Of a DNA stretch of 12,509 nt, positions 1 to 6,595 are shown one piece after another. Every line of letters begins with the position of its first letter. Position 1 is the first letter of the stretch. The DNA is from Candidatus Staskawiczbacteria bacterium RIFCSPHIGHO2_02_FULL_34_10 (GTDB taxonomy: Bacteria; Patescibacteriota; Minisyncoccia; Minisyncoccales; Staskawiczbacteraceae). A model generated the notes under the pieces. It was not told the DNA's origin. It ran no database searches and worked only from the letters and a program-made list of their open reading frames with translations. A program made the translations under genes and the position numbers. The stretch lies in the NCBI GenBank assembly GCA_001821915.1, contig MHOR01000007.1, positions 1-12,509 on the forward strand, read 5' to 3'.

Positions 1-12
1 TGAAAATTTGAT

Positions 13-179
13 CTGCCTGCGCGTAACACGCAGACAGGTAGAATTCTAAAATGTAGTGTGCTACATTTTAGAATTATTGCGAATTTTTAACCCAGATTTT
101 AAGAAAAGACCTCGAGACACAGGCGCAATCGGCAAAGCCGATTCGCCCTGTCTGGAGAAACTTGCCTTTCCAAAGGGCA
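13..179. repeat. hairpin-rich non-coding region (four stem-loops)
   Basis: The first 303 bases hold no convincing gene. Four inverted repeats follow one another. Bases 13-21 pair with 29-37 (one mismatch, GC-rich). Bases 42-56 pair perfectly with 61-75 around a TGTG loop. Bases 119-133 pair with 137-151 (two single-base bulges, AAA loop), and 163-169 pair with 173-179. The 15-bp perfect stem at 42-75 has no T-run after it, so it is not a simple terminator. A 66-codon open frame on the minus strand (274-74) crosses three of these hairpins and has no family resemblance, so I do not call it a gene. The region could be the structured 3' end of a gene to the left, a structured RNA, or a repetitive intergenic element. 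Confidence 0.6.
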
Positions 180-239
180 TTTCGTAATTTAAAGTAATTA
201 TATGTTACTTGTATTATACTACTTACAAAAATTAAATGG

Positions 240-256
240 TATAATGGAGTTATAAT
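240..256 (+). promoter_or_regulatory. possible -10 elements upstream of the SEC-C gene
   Basis: Two perfect TATAAT hexamers lie at 240-245 and 251-256, 48-59 bases before the ATG at 304. No convincing -35 is correctly spaced; TTACAA at 223-228 is too close to one and too far from the other. The surroundings are very AT-rich, so chance matches are likely. Confidence 0.3.
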
Positions 257-303
257 AAAAGGTCGTTTTTTCAAAATAAAAAATTAAATTAAAAAATAAT
301 ATT

Positions 304-477
304 ATGGATGAAGTACAAAAAGCAAAAGTAATGGCAGACTGCTCATGTGGATCAGGAAAAATGTATGGAGCATGCTGTGGAACAATGGAAAATTGTTTTT
401 GTGGATCTGGGAAGCCAGTAGGTCAATGTTGTATGGCTGCCCCAAAAGAACACGGGGTTGATATGGATAAAGAATAA
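304..477 (+). CDS. tiny tandem SEC-C zinc-motif protein (57 aa)
   Basis: This small complete ORF encodes 57 residues. Two copies of a SEC-C-like zinc-binding motif make up most of it: C13-S-C15-GSGK...C24-C25-G and C31-F-C33-GSGK...C42-C43-M. The family pattern is CxCGSGKxYxxCC; in SecA a single copy at the C-terminus binds zinc and helps contact SecB and ribosomes. Stand-alone SEC-C motifs also occur at the ends of many other proteins, and two copies with almost nothing else is unusual. The second copy diverges after GSGK (PVGQ in place of KYKxC-type residues). The ATG at 304 is the only sensible start; no Shine-Dalgarno sequence precedes it. A hairpin terminator starts 14 bases after the stop. 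Function unknown; a zinc-binding adaptor or ribosome/translocase-associated role is a guess. The conserved motif geometry makes it very probably a real gene. Confidence 0.8.
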   Translation: MDEVQKAKVMADCSCGSGKMYGACCGTMENCFCGSGKPVGQCCMAAPKEHGVDMDKE

Positions 478-490
478 CTTGTTAAATTAA

Positions 491-523
491 AAAACTGCCC
501 AAAAAAATAATGGGCAGTTTTTT
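491..523. terminator. bidirectional intrinsic terminator
   Basis: An 11-bp perfect stem (491-501 with 511-521, core ctgccca/tgggcag) has a 9-base loop. A-run and T-run flanks make it work on both strands. It lies between the converging SEC-C gene (+, ending 477) and the ABC transporter gene (-, stop codon 522-524), so it probably ends both transcripts. Confidence 0.88.
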
Positions 524-2354
524 AATACTCTCCTTCTTTCTTATCTTCTTCATCTTCACTACTTTCTGTTAAAAATCCGCCGGCCTGTAAGCTCCAAAGT
601 TTTTTGTACAAACTATTTTCATTACTTAGTAATTCACTATGACTTCCTTGTTCAATAATTTTGCCATTGTCTATGACAATAATTCTGTCCATTTTTTGGA
701 TTGTGGATAACCTGTGGGCAATTACAATTGTTGTTTTACCCGCCATTAGGGTATTTAAGGCGTCTTGAATAAGCATTTCAGAATGGGAATCCAAGCTTGA
801 AGTAGCTTCGTCTAAAATTAAAATCGGGGCATTTTTTAAAATAGCCCTTGCAATGGCAACTCTTTGCCTTTCTCCACCAGATAATTTTATGCCACGCTCT
901 CCAACAAAAGTTTCTAAACCAAAAGACAAATTTTTTATAAATTCATCGCAATGAGCAAGCTTGGCCACTTTTTCAATTTCCCGTTTTAACGCGTCAGGTT
1001 TTCCATATCCAATATTTTCTGCTAACGTGCGATGAAACAAAATAGGGTCTTGGGGCACCAGTGAAATGTTTTTACGCAAACTATCCTGCGTTATCATTTG
1101 AATGTCTTGGCTATCAATTAAAATTTGACCCGAAGTTGGAGAATAAAGACGCAATAATAATTTTACAAATGTGGTTTTTCCAGCGCCAGAAGGTCCAATA
1201 ATCGCTACTTTTTCACCAGGATTTATTACTAAATTTATATTTTTTAACACTTTGCGAGTTTTATTAAAGCTAAATTGCAACCTGCTAAATTGTATCTTAC
1301 CATCTTTTACTTTCAATTCTTTTGCTATTGGCGCGTCAGTAATTTCATGAGGCAATTTCATAATTTCAACCATCTCTTTAGCATCAGCGTAAGCGCTATA
1401 CACATCTCGGATCATTCGGGTAAAGCCCCACAAATCATCCATCATTTTAATTAAATATGCCTGAAGTAAAACGAAGAATCCAACTGTTACTAATCCTTGT
1501 TTCCAATATTTAATGGTGAAATAAAATAATAAAAATTCTATGGCAAACCCTAGTAAAGCTTGGACAGCTTCTATAAAAGCAGACAAATTCCAATTAAATT
1601 TAGTAATACTTGCCTGCTGGTTGGTAATATTTTTATACCCTTTTGATTCAAAATTAAATTTACTGAACAGTGAAACCGTATTTTGATTAGTAATCGTATC
1701 TGCTAAATAAGCGGTTGACTTTGAATCAATTTCTGCAACTTTCAAATCATATTTAATTTTCCAAATAGAAAACAAAACATTAAATACTATAAAAATAATT
1801 GCCCAAATTAAAATAACCAACGCCACCAAAGTATTAATGAAATATACAATAGCGATAATCGCAATAACTCTTATAGCAAGTGAAAGCATATCCCAAAACA
1901 CCTTATCGGCTATTCTTTCAAAAGACCTTGCAAAACGATTCACTTTTTGCACTAAAGAACCGGTAAAATTATTAGTAAAAAATCCATAGGAATGCTTCAT
2001 CAGATAGTCATACGCTTGCTGTTTAAGTCGCGCCATGGTATTTGCCTGAAAATTACTATTACAAAAAGCATAAAGGCGATACAAAAGCCAGATCACGCCG
2101 TGAAAAATAGCAATTTTGATAATAATCCCAATTAAAGATTGAGCAATAATATCTTTATCTTGATTTAAGGTAATAACATCAAAAAATTGTTTATAAAAAA
2201 GTGGAATGATAACCGAAACAATATTAATTAAAACCACCAAAAACAACAAAAAAAACAACGACCATTTTTGTAGTCTTATTCCCTGCCAAAAAGCTTTTGA
2301 AATATCCCAAAATCCTACTTTGGGATATATAATATTTTTTTGCTGTTTTTCCAT
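522..2354 (-). CDS. ABC exporter, fused membrane and ATPase domains (610 aa)
   Basis: Half-size ABC exporter of the MsbA/lipid-drug type, predicted in the cytoplasmic membrane as a dimer that uses ATP to move a substrate outward. Residues 30-330 form the transmembrane domain, with clear hydrophobic helices near 32-55, 72-95, 158-175, 176-198, 262-283 and 288-306. Residues 350-590 form the nucleotide-binding domain: Walker A GPSGAGKT (387-394), Q-loop Q435, signature LSGGE (491-495), Walker B ILILDE (511-516) with catalytic E516, D-loop SLD (520-522) and H-loop H547. All catalytic residues are present, so it should be active. The tail after 590 is short and acidic. The start lies 3 bases after the cca stop, so the two genes are probably co-transcribed and perhaps translationally coupled. 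The substrate cannot be read from sequence. Confidence 0.93.
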   Translation of the reverse strand: MEKQQKNIIYPKVGFWDISKAFWQGIRLQKWSLFFLLFLVVLINIVSVIIPLFYKQFFDVITLNQDKDIIAQSLIGIIIKIAIFHGVIWLLYRLYAFCNSNFQANTMARLKQQAYDYLMKHSYGFFTNNFTGSLVQKVNRFARSFERIADKVFWDMLSLAIRVIAIIAIVYFINTLVALVILIWAIIFIVFNVLFSIWKIKYDLKVAEIDSKSTAYLADTITNQNTVSLFSKFNFESKGYKNITNQQASITKFNWNLSAFIEAVQALLGFAIEFLLFYFTIKYWKQGLVTVGFFVLLQAYLIKMMDDLWGFTRMIRDVYSAYADAKEMVEIMKLPHEITDAPIAKELKVKDGKIQFSRLQFSFNKTRKVLKNINLVINPGEKVAIIGPSGAGKTTFVKLLLRLYSPTSGQILIDSQDIQMITQDSLRKNISLVPQDPILFHRTLAENIGYGKPDALKREIEKVAKLAHCDEFIKNLSFGLETFVGERGIKLSGGERQRVAIARAILKNAPILILDEATSSLDSHSEMLIQDALNTLMAGKTTIVIAHRLSTIQKMDRIIVIDNGKIIEQGSHSELLSNENSLYKKLWSLQAGGFLTESSEDEEDKKEGEY

Positions 2355-2357
2355 TTT

Positions 2358-3818
2358 TTACTTAACCCAATACTTGTCTTTTGTAACTTTATCCTCTTTT
2401 TCCTGCACCACTTCTTTTTCTTCTTTTGATTTTTCTGCTAAACTTTTTAATTCTTTTTCACCTAATTTACCCAAATTTTTAATTTCTTTTTCTAAGAATT
2501 CTTTTGTATTTTTTTTAGGGTCGTCTAGGACATGTCCTAATAGGACATCTAAGATTTGTCCCACCATTGGCCCAGGAGAAACTTTTAAAATTTCCATTAC
2601 ATCTTTTCCGTCAACTTTTAACATTCCAACTGAAATTGGATCCTTAGAAACTTTTTCAATAGTATATTTTAAATGCCTTAACTTATAGGGTTCTGCCTTT
2701 GGGACACCAGAGCCAATTCTATCGGCTTCTCGTAATTGCAACAACTCCTCCATATTTTCCGGGCCCATATTTTTTACCAATCTCCTTACTGAAGATTCTG
2801 AAACTTCGTCCACATTATAATAAAACATATGGTACTTTATCAGTTTTACAATTTTTTCTATTTCTTTATTAGAAAATTTTAGCCTATTTAAAATCTGAAA
2901 AGCCATTTTAGCTCCTATAACCTCGTGGTTATAAAAAGTAGAATTTATGCCTTGTCCTACTTTTACTCTTGGTTTTGCAATATCATGAAAAAGCGCGGCC
3001 AGTCTTACATAAATATTAAATTTTTTATTAGCAGTGTATTCTAAAGCTTTTAAAGCATGCTGGTAACAATCATATATGTGATGTTTATTTTGACCTACTC
3101 CATAATTTTCTAAAAGTTCAGGGAGAATGAATTTTAAAAGTCCCAATTCTCTTAATAATTCTATTCCATCTGAAGCTTTTTTTGACATGATAATTTTTAA
3201 TAATTCATCTTTTACCCTTTCTTTTGAAATTGCTTCCAGCCAAACACTATTTTTTATAATTGCCTCAGCAGTTTTTTCTTCTATCGTAAACTCCAATGTA
3301 GTAGCAAATCTTACAGCTCTTAACATCCTTAACGCATCTTCAGAAAACCGTTCATCTGGATTACCAACTGTTTTAATTATCTTATTTTTTAGATCTTCTT
3401 GTCCATCAAAAAAATCTGTAATTTCTCCCGCCATCCCTTTAACTACGCTCAGGGCAAGTGCGTTAACGGTAAAATCCCTTCTTGCTAAATCTTCTTCTAA
3501 AGTTTTAGCGAACCTAACTTCATTAGGATGCCTTTTATCTGAATATTTTGTCTCTAAACGGTAAGTAGTAACTTCAATTTCTCCTAATGCTGGTTTTTTA
3601 GATCCAGTATGTACGGTAACCGTTAAAAAATTATTTTCATAAAAACTATTAGGGAACACTTTCTGTATTTCTTCCGGTTTTGCATTAGTAGTTATATCCC
3701 AATCTTTAGGATTTTGATTAAGTAAAAAATCACGTACGCATCCGCCTACGATATATGCCTCAAACCCAGCTGTTTTAAGCTGGTTTATTATGTTTTTTAC
3801 TTCTTTAGGGATAGTCAT
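2358..3818 (-). CDS. cca: CCA tRNA nucleotidyltransferase with HD domain
   Basis: Adds or repairs the 3'-terminal CCA of tRNAs without a template, using CTP and ATP (class II nucleotidyltransferase). The N-terminal head has the GGxVRD motif (25-30) and the metal-binding DxD pair D39/D41 within DWDITT. It is followed by RRDFTVNAL (113-121) and DALRMLRAVRFA (161-172), the family's nucleotide-recognition and neck regions. An HD phosphohydrolase domain follows, with H246/H247 and H278-D279 in ALFHDIAK (275-282); in relatives it removes 2',3'-cyclic phosphates or acts as a phosphatase. The last ~35 residues are a Lys/Glu-rich tail of no known role. At 486 aa it is within the family range. The ATG at 3818 has no Shine-Dalgarno sequence. 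The enzyme is needed here: tRNA-Arg at 4060 has no encoded CCA. Confidence 0.95.
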   Translation of the reverse strand: MTIPKEVKNIINQLKTAGFEAYIVGGCVRDFLLNQNPKDWDITTNAKPEEIQKVFPNSFYENNFLTVTVHTGSKKPALGEIEVTTYRLETKYSDKRHPNEVRFAKTLEEDLARRDFTVNALALSVVKGMAGEITDFFDGQEDLKNKIIKTVGNPDERFSEDALRMLRAVRFATTLEFTIEEKTAEAIIKNSVWLEAISKERVKDELLKIIMSKKASDGIELLRELGLLKFILPELLENYGVGQNKHHIYDCYQHALKALEYTANKKFNIYVRLAALFHDIAKPRVKVGQGINSTFYNHEVIGAKMAFQILNRLKFSNKEIEKIVKLIKYHMFYYNVDEVSESSVRRLVKNMGPENMEELLQLREADRIGSGVPKAEPYKLRHLKYTIEKVSKDPISVGMLKVDGKDVMEILKVSPGPMVGQILDVLLGHVLDDPKKNTKEFLEKEIKNLGKLGEKELKSLAEKSKEEKEVVQEKEDKVTKDKYWVK

Positions 3819-3838
3819 AAAAAATTATTCTAATTATT

Positions 3839-3953
3839 CTAATTTCTAATTGTTCTAAATAATGACTAATCCCTAATTCCCAAAACTCTTTTGATATTTT
3901 GGATTTAGGATTTGATTAGGTTAATTAGCATAATTAGGTTAATTAGAAATTAG
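3839..3953. repeat. long AT-rich imperfect palindrome
   Basis: Bases 3839-3851 are the exact reverse complement of 3941-3953. Pairing continues imperfectly inward between ~3852-3880 and ~3914-3940, and a short CCAAAA/TTTTGG stem lies near the apex. The right arm holds a 14-base direct repeat, attaggttaattag, at 3915-3928 and 3933-3946. The palindrome fills the gap between the divergent cca gene and the tRNA-Arg/pilin promoter. It resembles the CTAAT/ATTAG-rich palindromes at 6866, 7482 and 9714. Confidence 0.65.
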
Positions 3954-3972
3954 TTGTATTCTATCTTAAAAA

Positions 3973-4000
3973 TTGCATTCTTTCAAATTAATGGTAAAAT
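3973..4000 (+). promoter_or_regulatory. probable sigma70-type promoter for tRNA-Arg and pilin
   Basis: TTGCAT (3973-3978) and TAAAAT (3995-4000) are separated by 16 bases. They lie ~60 bases before tRNA-Arg and just right of the palindrome. This is the only plausible promoter for the tRNA and perhaps for the pilin gene 37 bases after it. It is based on consensus match alone. Confidence 0.5.
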
Positions 4001-4059
4001 ATTGTAATGTGGTCTTCGTAAAAATGCCCTCGTGGTGAAATCTTGCCCGCCTAAATTTT

Positions 4060-4131
4060 GCCTCCATGGTGAAATGGACATCATTACTGCCTTCGAAGCA
4101 GTCGTTGGGAGTTCGAATCTCTCTGGAGGCA
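4060..4131 (+). tRNA. tRNA-Arg (anticodon TCG)
   Basis: Full cloverleaf: acceptor stem GCCTCCA/TGGAGGC, anticodon stem ACTGC/GCAGT with loop CTTCGAA (anticodon TCG, reads CGA), T-arm GGGAG-TTCGAAT-CTCTC with one G-U pair, discriminator A4131. The next bases are CAA, so the 3' CCA is not encoded and must be added by the CCA enzyme present in this window. Identity rests on the anticodon. Confidence 0.9.
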
Positions 4132-4168
4132 CAAAGTAAAAATTAAACATCAAAAATTAAAGATATAT

Positions 4169-4636
4169 ATGAAAAAAGTTTTAATAATATTTTTTGCATC
4201 TTTCGTGCTTTTATTTTTAATTCCGAGCATACCTAAAGCGGGTGCAGCGGCTATTTGCGACGAATCAGATCCTTCCGGTACATTTAACCCAAATACCCCA
4301 ATCAACCAAAAATTAGGATTAGTGCCTTGTGGAAACGCAGTGAATGCTAGTAGTGGTCCTGCTTGCCGCTGTGAACTAACTCATCTTTTTGTATTAATTG
4401 TTAATGTCTATAATTTTATCATATTGTACATAGCAACTCCTCTGGCGGGTCTTTTAATAGTAATTGGAGGTGTACTATTGCTTGTTTCAGCTGGAAATCC
4501 GGGCCTTGCCAGTATGGCAAAAAGAATAATATGGGGCGCAATTATTGGTGTACTTTTAATTTTTGGAGCATGGCTAATTATCAATATCGTTTTGCAAGCA
4601 ATAGGATATGCTGGTGCTTGGAGTTCTCCATTTTAA
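4169..4636 (+). CDS. VirB2/TrbC-like pilin family membrane protein (155 aa)
   Basis: Small exported membrane protein. It has a basic N-terminus and hydrophobic core (residues 1-22) followed by KAGAAA, a likely signal peptidase I site near 24-28. A polar extracytoplasmic segment with four cysteines follows (C30, C54, C66, C68, the last two as CRC). Two transmembrane helices lie near 74-107 and 119-146, joined by a short loop SAGNPGLASMAKR (107-119). This layout, the CRCELTHLF segment and the GNPG loop match the VirB2/TrbC-type pilin-like proteins common in Patescibacteria genomes, often found without a full type IV secretion system. No secretion ATPase or other pilus gene is in the window. It may form a surface filament subunit or simply be a conserved membrane protein. 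The ATG at 4169 begins a good signal peptide and has no Shine-Dalgarno sequence. Confidence 0.78.
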   Translation: MKKVLIIFFASFVLLFLIPSIPKAGAAAICDESDPSGTFNPNTPINQKLGLVPCGNAVNASSGPACRCELTHLFVLIVNVYNFIILYIATPLAGLLIVIGGVLLLVSAGNPGLASMAKRIIWGAIIGVLLIFGAWLIINIVLQAIGYAGAWSSPF

Positions 4637-4656
4637 AAATTTAAAAATTGACCCAT

Positions 4657-4731
4657 ACGAAAGTTTTACATATGAAACTTTCGTCGGGCTCGACAAAATT
4701 TCTTTTTTAAAAAGAAATTTTGTATAGAGCC
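4657..4731. repeat. two consecutive hairpins after the pilin gene
   Basis: The first hairpin pairs 4657-4666 with 4675-4684 (10 bp perfect, 8-base loop). The second pairs 4687-4691 and 4693-4705 with 4711-4723 and 4727-4731, a long AT stem with a GGCTC/GAGCC base. They lie 20-95 bases after the pilin stop. Neither has a clean U-tract on its 3' side, but together they could end or protect the pilin mRNA. The rest of 4637-4810 shows nothing else clear. Confidence 0.6.
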
Positions 4732-4810
4732 TCCATAATTTAATTGGTTTTACACCATTTATGTTTTGCCTCGCTAACTTAATCTTGCCCCCATACCAAT
4801 TTAAAAATAT

Positions 4811-4886
4811 GCGCCCGTAGCTCAGTTGGTAGAGCTCCCGACTCTTAATCGGATGGTCACAGGTTCGATCCCTGTCGGGCGCACCA
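4811..4886 (+). tRNA. tRNA-Lys (anticodon CTT), CCA encoded
   Basis: Acceptor stem GCGCCCG/CGGGCGC, D-arm with AGCTCAGTTGGTAGAGC, anticodon loop CTCTTAA (anticodon CTT, reads AAG), T-arm CAGG-TTCGATC-CCTG, discriminator A4883 and an encoded CCA at 4884-4886. The top pair of the anticodon stem is a mismatch (C/A). The serine-recombinase insertion begins 18 bases past the tRNA end. The recombinase reading frame runs antisense into the tRNA's 3' part before it meets a stop. Confidence 0.95.
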
Positions 4887-6350
4887 CGTAGGAAATTGTA
4901 AGCGGTTTTGGTTCGCCTCGCTTCGCTCGGCGACTAATTTGTATTCAATTTTGGGGGTAAAAACGAATTCACGATTTCGCAAAATATGGTTCGAGCCGAT
5001 GTTTTTCAGAAATGTTGGCAATTCGGAAAGATTATCTGTCTGAATGAGATTAGTGGCTTGATTTAAGGATTTTACGAACTCACGAGCCGGTTCGAGCCAA
5101 GACAACCCTTTTGTCTCAAAGTCGGTGATTTTCTCGTTTAGCGCGACCTTTTGGAAAATGAGAATATCTTTTTTGGCGGCGTATTCTTTTTGCGTGAGAG
5201 CGTCATCAAGATATGCGTCAAGCAATTTTTGGAGCTTCGTTTCAACTTGCGATAATTGATTTTTTAGATTTATCACTTCATCTTTGGCTTGTTCCTTTGC
5301 CTGTTTTTCTTCCATGTCGAACGCCGCCAAAATTTTCTTGGTGTCTTGGCTCGATAAAGAAACTTTTTGAAGGAAGTTTTTGATTTGTTCCACTAACTGA
5401 TTTTCTCCAAGATACTTTTCTTGACACGCGCCTCGTTTCTTTGTGCAACGATAGTAAGTGTAAATACCACCGTTGCCTTTAGCGTATTGTGCGGTAATTG
5501 AGCAACCACACGAGGCACATTTCATTAAGCCAAGAAAAGCAAAATTATGTTTTCTATCGGGACGTACTTTCCCACGTTTCGTCATAACTTCCTGACATTT
5601 ATCAAAAAGTTTCTTTGAGATTAACGGCTCGTGCGTTCCATCAAACATTTCCCCTTTGTATCTCATGAGGCCAATATAAAAAGGGTTTTGCAGAATATGT
5701 TGAACATTGCTCAAGGATATTTTGTTTCCGGCATTTGTGAGTAGTTTCTTTTTCTCACACCAATTTGCGAAAAAGTTAAGTGGGTATTCTCCGGTGACAT
5801 ACATCTCAAAAAGTTTTCTCACTTTAGGGGATTTGTCGCTATCAACATCAATACCGCGTGTCTTGGGGTTATTGAGATAGCCCACCGGAGCCCAGCTGGG
5901 TCAAACACCATTCCTGATTTTTTGCCGCAGACCTCTTTTTACATTCTCTCGCAAATTATCTACAAAATATTTACTCTGCCCAAAAGCAACGCTGAGCATG
6001 AACAAGCCTTGTGGTGTCGGCTCAAACCAAAAGGTGGGAAATTTGAGGGACTTAATCAAGCCGCGATCTACAAAATGAATAATCTTTCCGCCATCAACAC
6101 TATTCCTCGCCAATCTGTCTGGGTGCCATGAGATTATCCCATCTGCTTTTCCGGATTCAAGAATTGCCAACATTTCTGCGAATTTCATTCGCCCAGGTTC
6201 TTTTGCGGTTTTGGCTTCCTGAAAGGAAGCGACAATTTCAAGTTTTTCTTTGGCGGCATACTCTTGCAACTCTATGAGTTGCGCTTCAATCGAAAGCACT
6301 TATCTGTCATCTTCTTCGGTAGATTTTCTTGCATAAAGTATGTATTTCAT
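4857..6350 (-). pseudogene. serine recombinase (resolvase family), two nonsense codons
   Basis: Relic of a DNA recombinase that cuts and rejoins DNA through a serine nucleophile. The frame starts at ATG 6350-6348 with MKYILYARKST (catalytic serine S10) and stays open for 498 codons apart from two stops. Codon 17 is TAA (6302-6300) where the family motif DRQxLSIEAQ has Gln. Codon 150 is TGA (5903-5901) in NGV-stop-PSWAP, where I would expect Trp by analogy with related recombinases. Both differ from the expected codon by one transition (CAA to TAA, TGG to TGA), and there is no frameshift. Domains in order: resolvase catalytic domain (1-145, with SWHPDRLARN), recombinase domain beginning GYLNNPKTRGI, zinc ribbon (CASCGC ... 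YRCTKKRGAC), Glu/Lys-rich coiled coil. The last ~40 codons enter the 77-bp repeat, then antisense tRNA-Lys. The region is visibly more GC-rich than its neighbours, consistent with transfer. Any product starting after codon 17 lacks the catalytic serine. Confidence 0.88.
4905..4981 (+). repeat. left 77-bp inverted repeat of the recombinase insertion
   Basis: Bases 4905-4981 are the reverse complement of 6394-6470 with a single difference (4937 A against 6438 C). The left copy lies inside the recombinase reading frame and encodes its residues NREFVFTPKIEYKLVAERSEAN in frame. It begins 18 bases after tRNA-Lys and includes a small GC-rich dyad (TCGCC...GGCGA). Confidence 0.95.
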
Positions 6351-6393
6351 ATCGTTTTTGGATTAAGGATTAAAAAATTTTCTTCCCCCAAAA

Positions 6394-6470
6394 TGCGAAA
6401 TCGTGAATTCGTTTTTACCCCCAAAATTGAATACAAACTAGTCGCCGAGCGAAGCGAGGCGAACCAAAAC
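6394..6470 (-). repeat. right 77-bp inverted repeat of the recombinase insertion
   Basis: Near-identical inverted copy of 4905-4981 (76 of 77 matches). It lies 44 bases beyond the recombinase start codon and 29 bases before the rpsO -35 element. On the plus strand it keeps the same open frame as the recombinase C-terminus and runs out to a different tail (SLTFPFCTIPLQ...). No further recombinase-like sequence precedes this copy. Confidence 0.95.
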
Positions 6471-6499
6471 TCTTTGACTTTTCCTTTCTGCACAATTCC

Positions 6500-6528
6500 T
6501 TTACAAATAATCATAAATATAATATAAT
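6500..6528 (+). promoter_or_regulatory. sigma70-type promoter for rpsO
   Basis: TTTACA (6500-6505) and a perfect TATAAT (6523-6528) are separated by exactly 17 bases, the best promoter in the window. Transcription would start near 6534-6536, ~60 bases before the rpsO ATG. It lies only 29 bases right of the insertion end, so the insertion spared it. Confidence 0.75.
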
Positions 6529-6529
6529 A

Positions 6530-6558
6530 AGAAAAGAAAGCCCTCCGCTTTCTTTTCT
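6530..6558 (+). promoter_or_regulatory. 5' leader hairpin before rpsO
   Basis: An 11-bp perfect stem (6530-6540 with 6548-6558) has a CCCTCCG loop. It overlaps the predicted transcription start, so the RNA would carry at least its inner part (GAAAG/CTTTC) at its 5' end. Possible roles are mRNA end protection or S15 autocontrol, which is known for rpsO leaders in other bacteria; nothing here proves either. Confidence 0.5.
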
Positions 6559-6595
6559 ATTTAAAAAAACATATAATAAAATTAAATAATGAAAA

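Larger units (their letters stand above)
4905..6470. mobile_element. inverted-repeat-bounded recombinase insertion
   Basis: A 1.57-kb unit bounded by 77-bp inverted repeats carries only the broken serine recombinase. It lies between tRNA-Lys and the rpsO promoter. I see no target-site duplication next to the repeats and no copy of the tRNA 3' end on the far side, so it is not a typical tRNA-integrated island. It could be an invertible segment with its recombinase inside (as in Hin/Gin systems), a decayed transposable unit, or a recombinase gene whose 3' end was later duplicated in inverted orientation. Confidence 0.6.

Noticed and set aside
74..274. 66-codon open frame on the minus strand
   Set aside because: It runs across three hairpins, shows no family resemblance and lacks a ribosome-binding context. 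Its openness is probably chance in AT-rich repeats.
2206..2688. 160-codon plus-strand open frame
   Set aside because: Antisense to the cca/ABC junction; Phe/Ser-rich translation typical of the reverse strand of Lys/Glu-rich genes.
3127..3564. 145-codon plus-strand open frame
   Set aside because: Lies wholly antisense within cca, whose motifs are unmistakable.
3915..3946. CRISPR-like direct repeats
   Set aside because: Only two 14-base AT-rich copies with a 4-base gap; no regular spacers and no cas genes.
5901..5903. UGA recoded to an amino acid, as in Gracilibacteria or Absconditabacteria
   Set aside because: A single TGA in a gene that also has an in-frame TAA is better explained by decay; no other gene in the window has an internal TGA.
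5901..6299. Reading the recombinase as two separate functional genes
   Set aside because: The upstream fragment would need a GTG start after the TAA and would lack the catalytic serine; both fragments are in one frame and match one known protein, so a single broken gene is simpler.
4811..6470. A classic tRNA-integrated genomic island with att duplications
   Set aside because: I could not find a copy of the tRNA-Lys 3' end at the right boundary, and the insertion carries no cargo beyond the recombinase.
6264..6527. 87-codon plus-strand open frame with a recombinase-like segment
   Set aside because: Its recognisable part is the inverted-repeat copy of the recombinase C-terminus; the first half is antisense to the recombinase 5' end. 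It is an effect of the repeat and not an independent gene.
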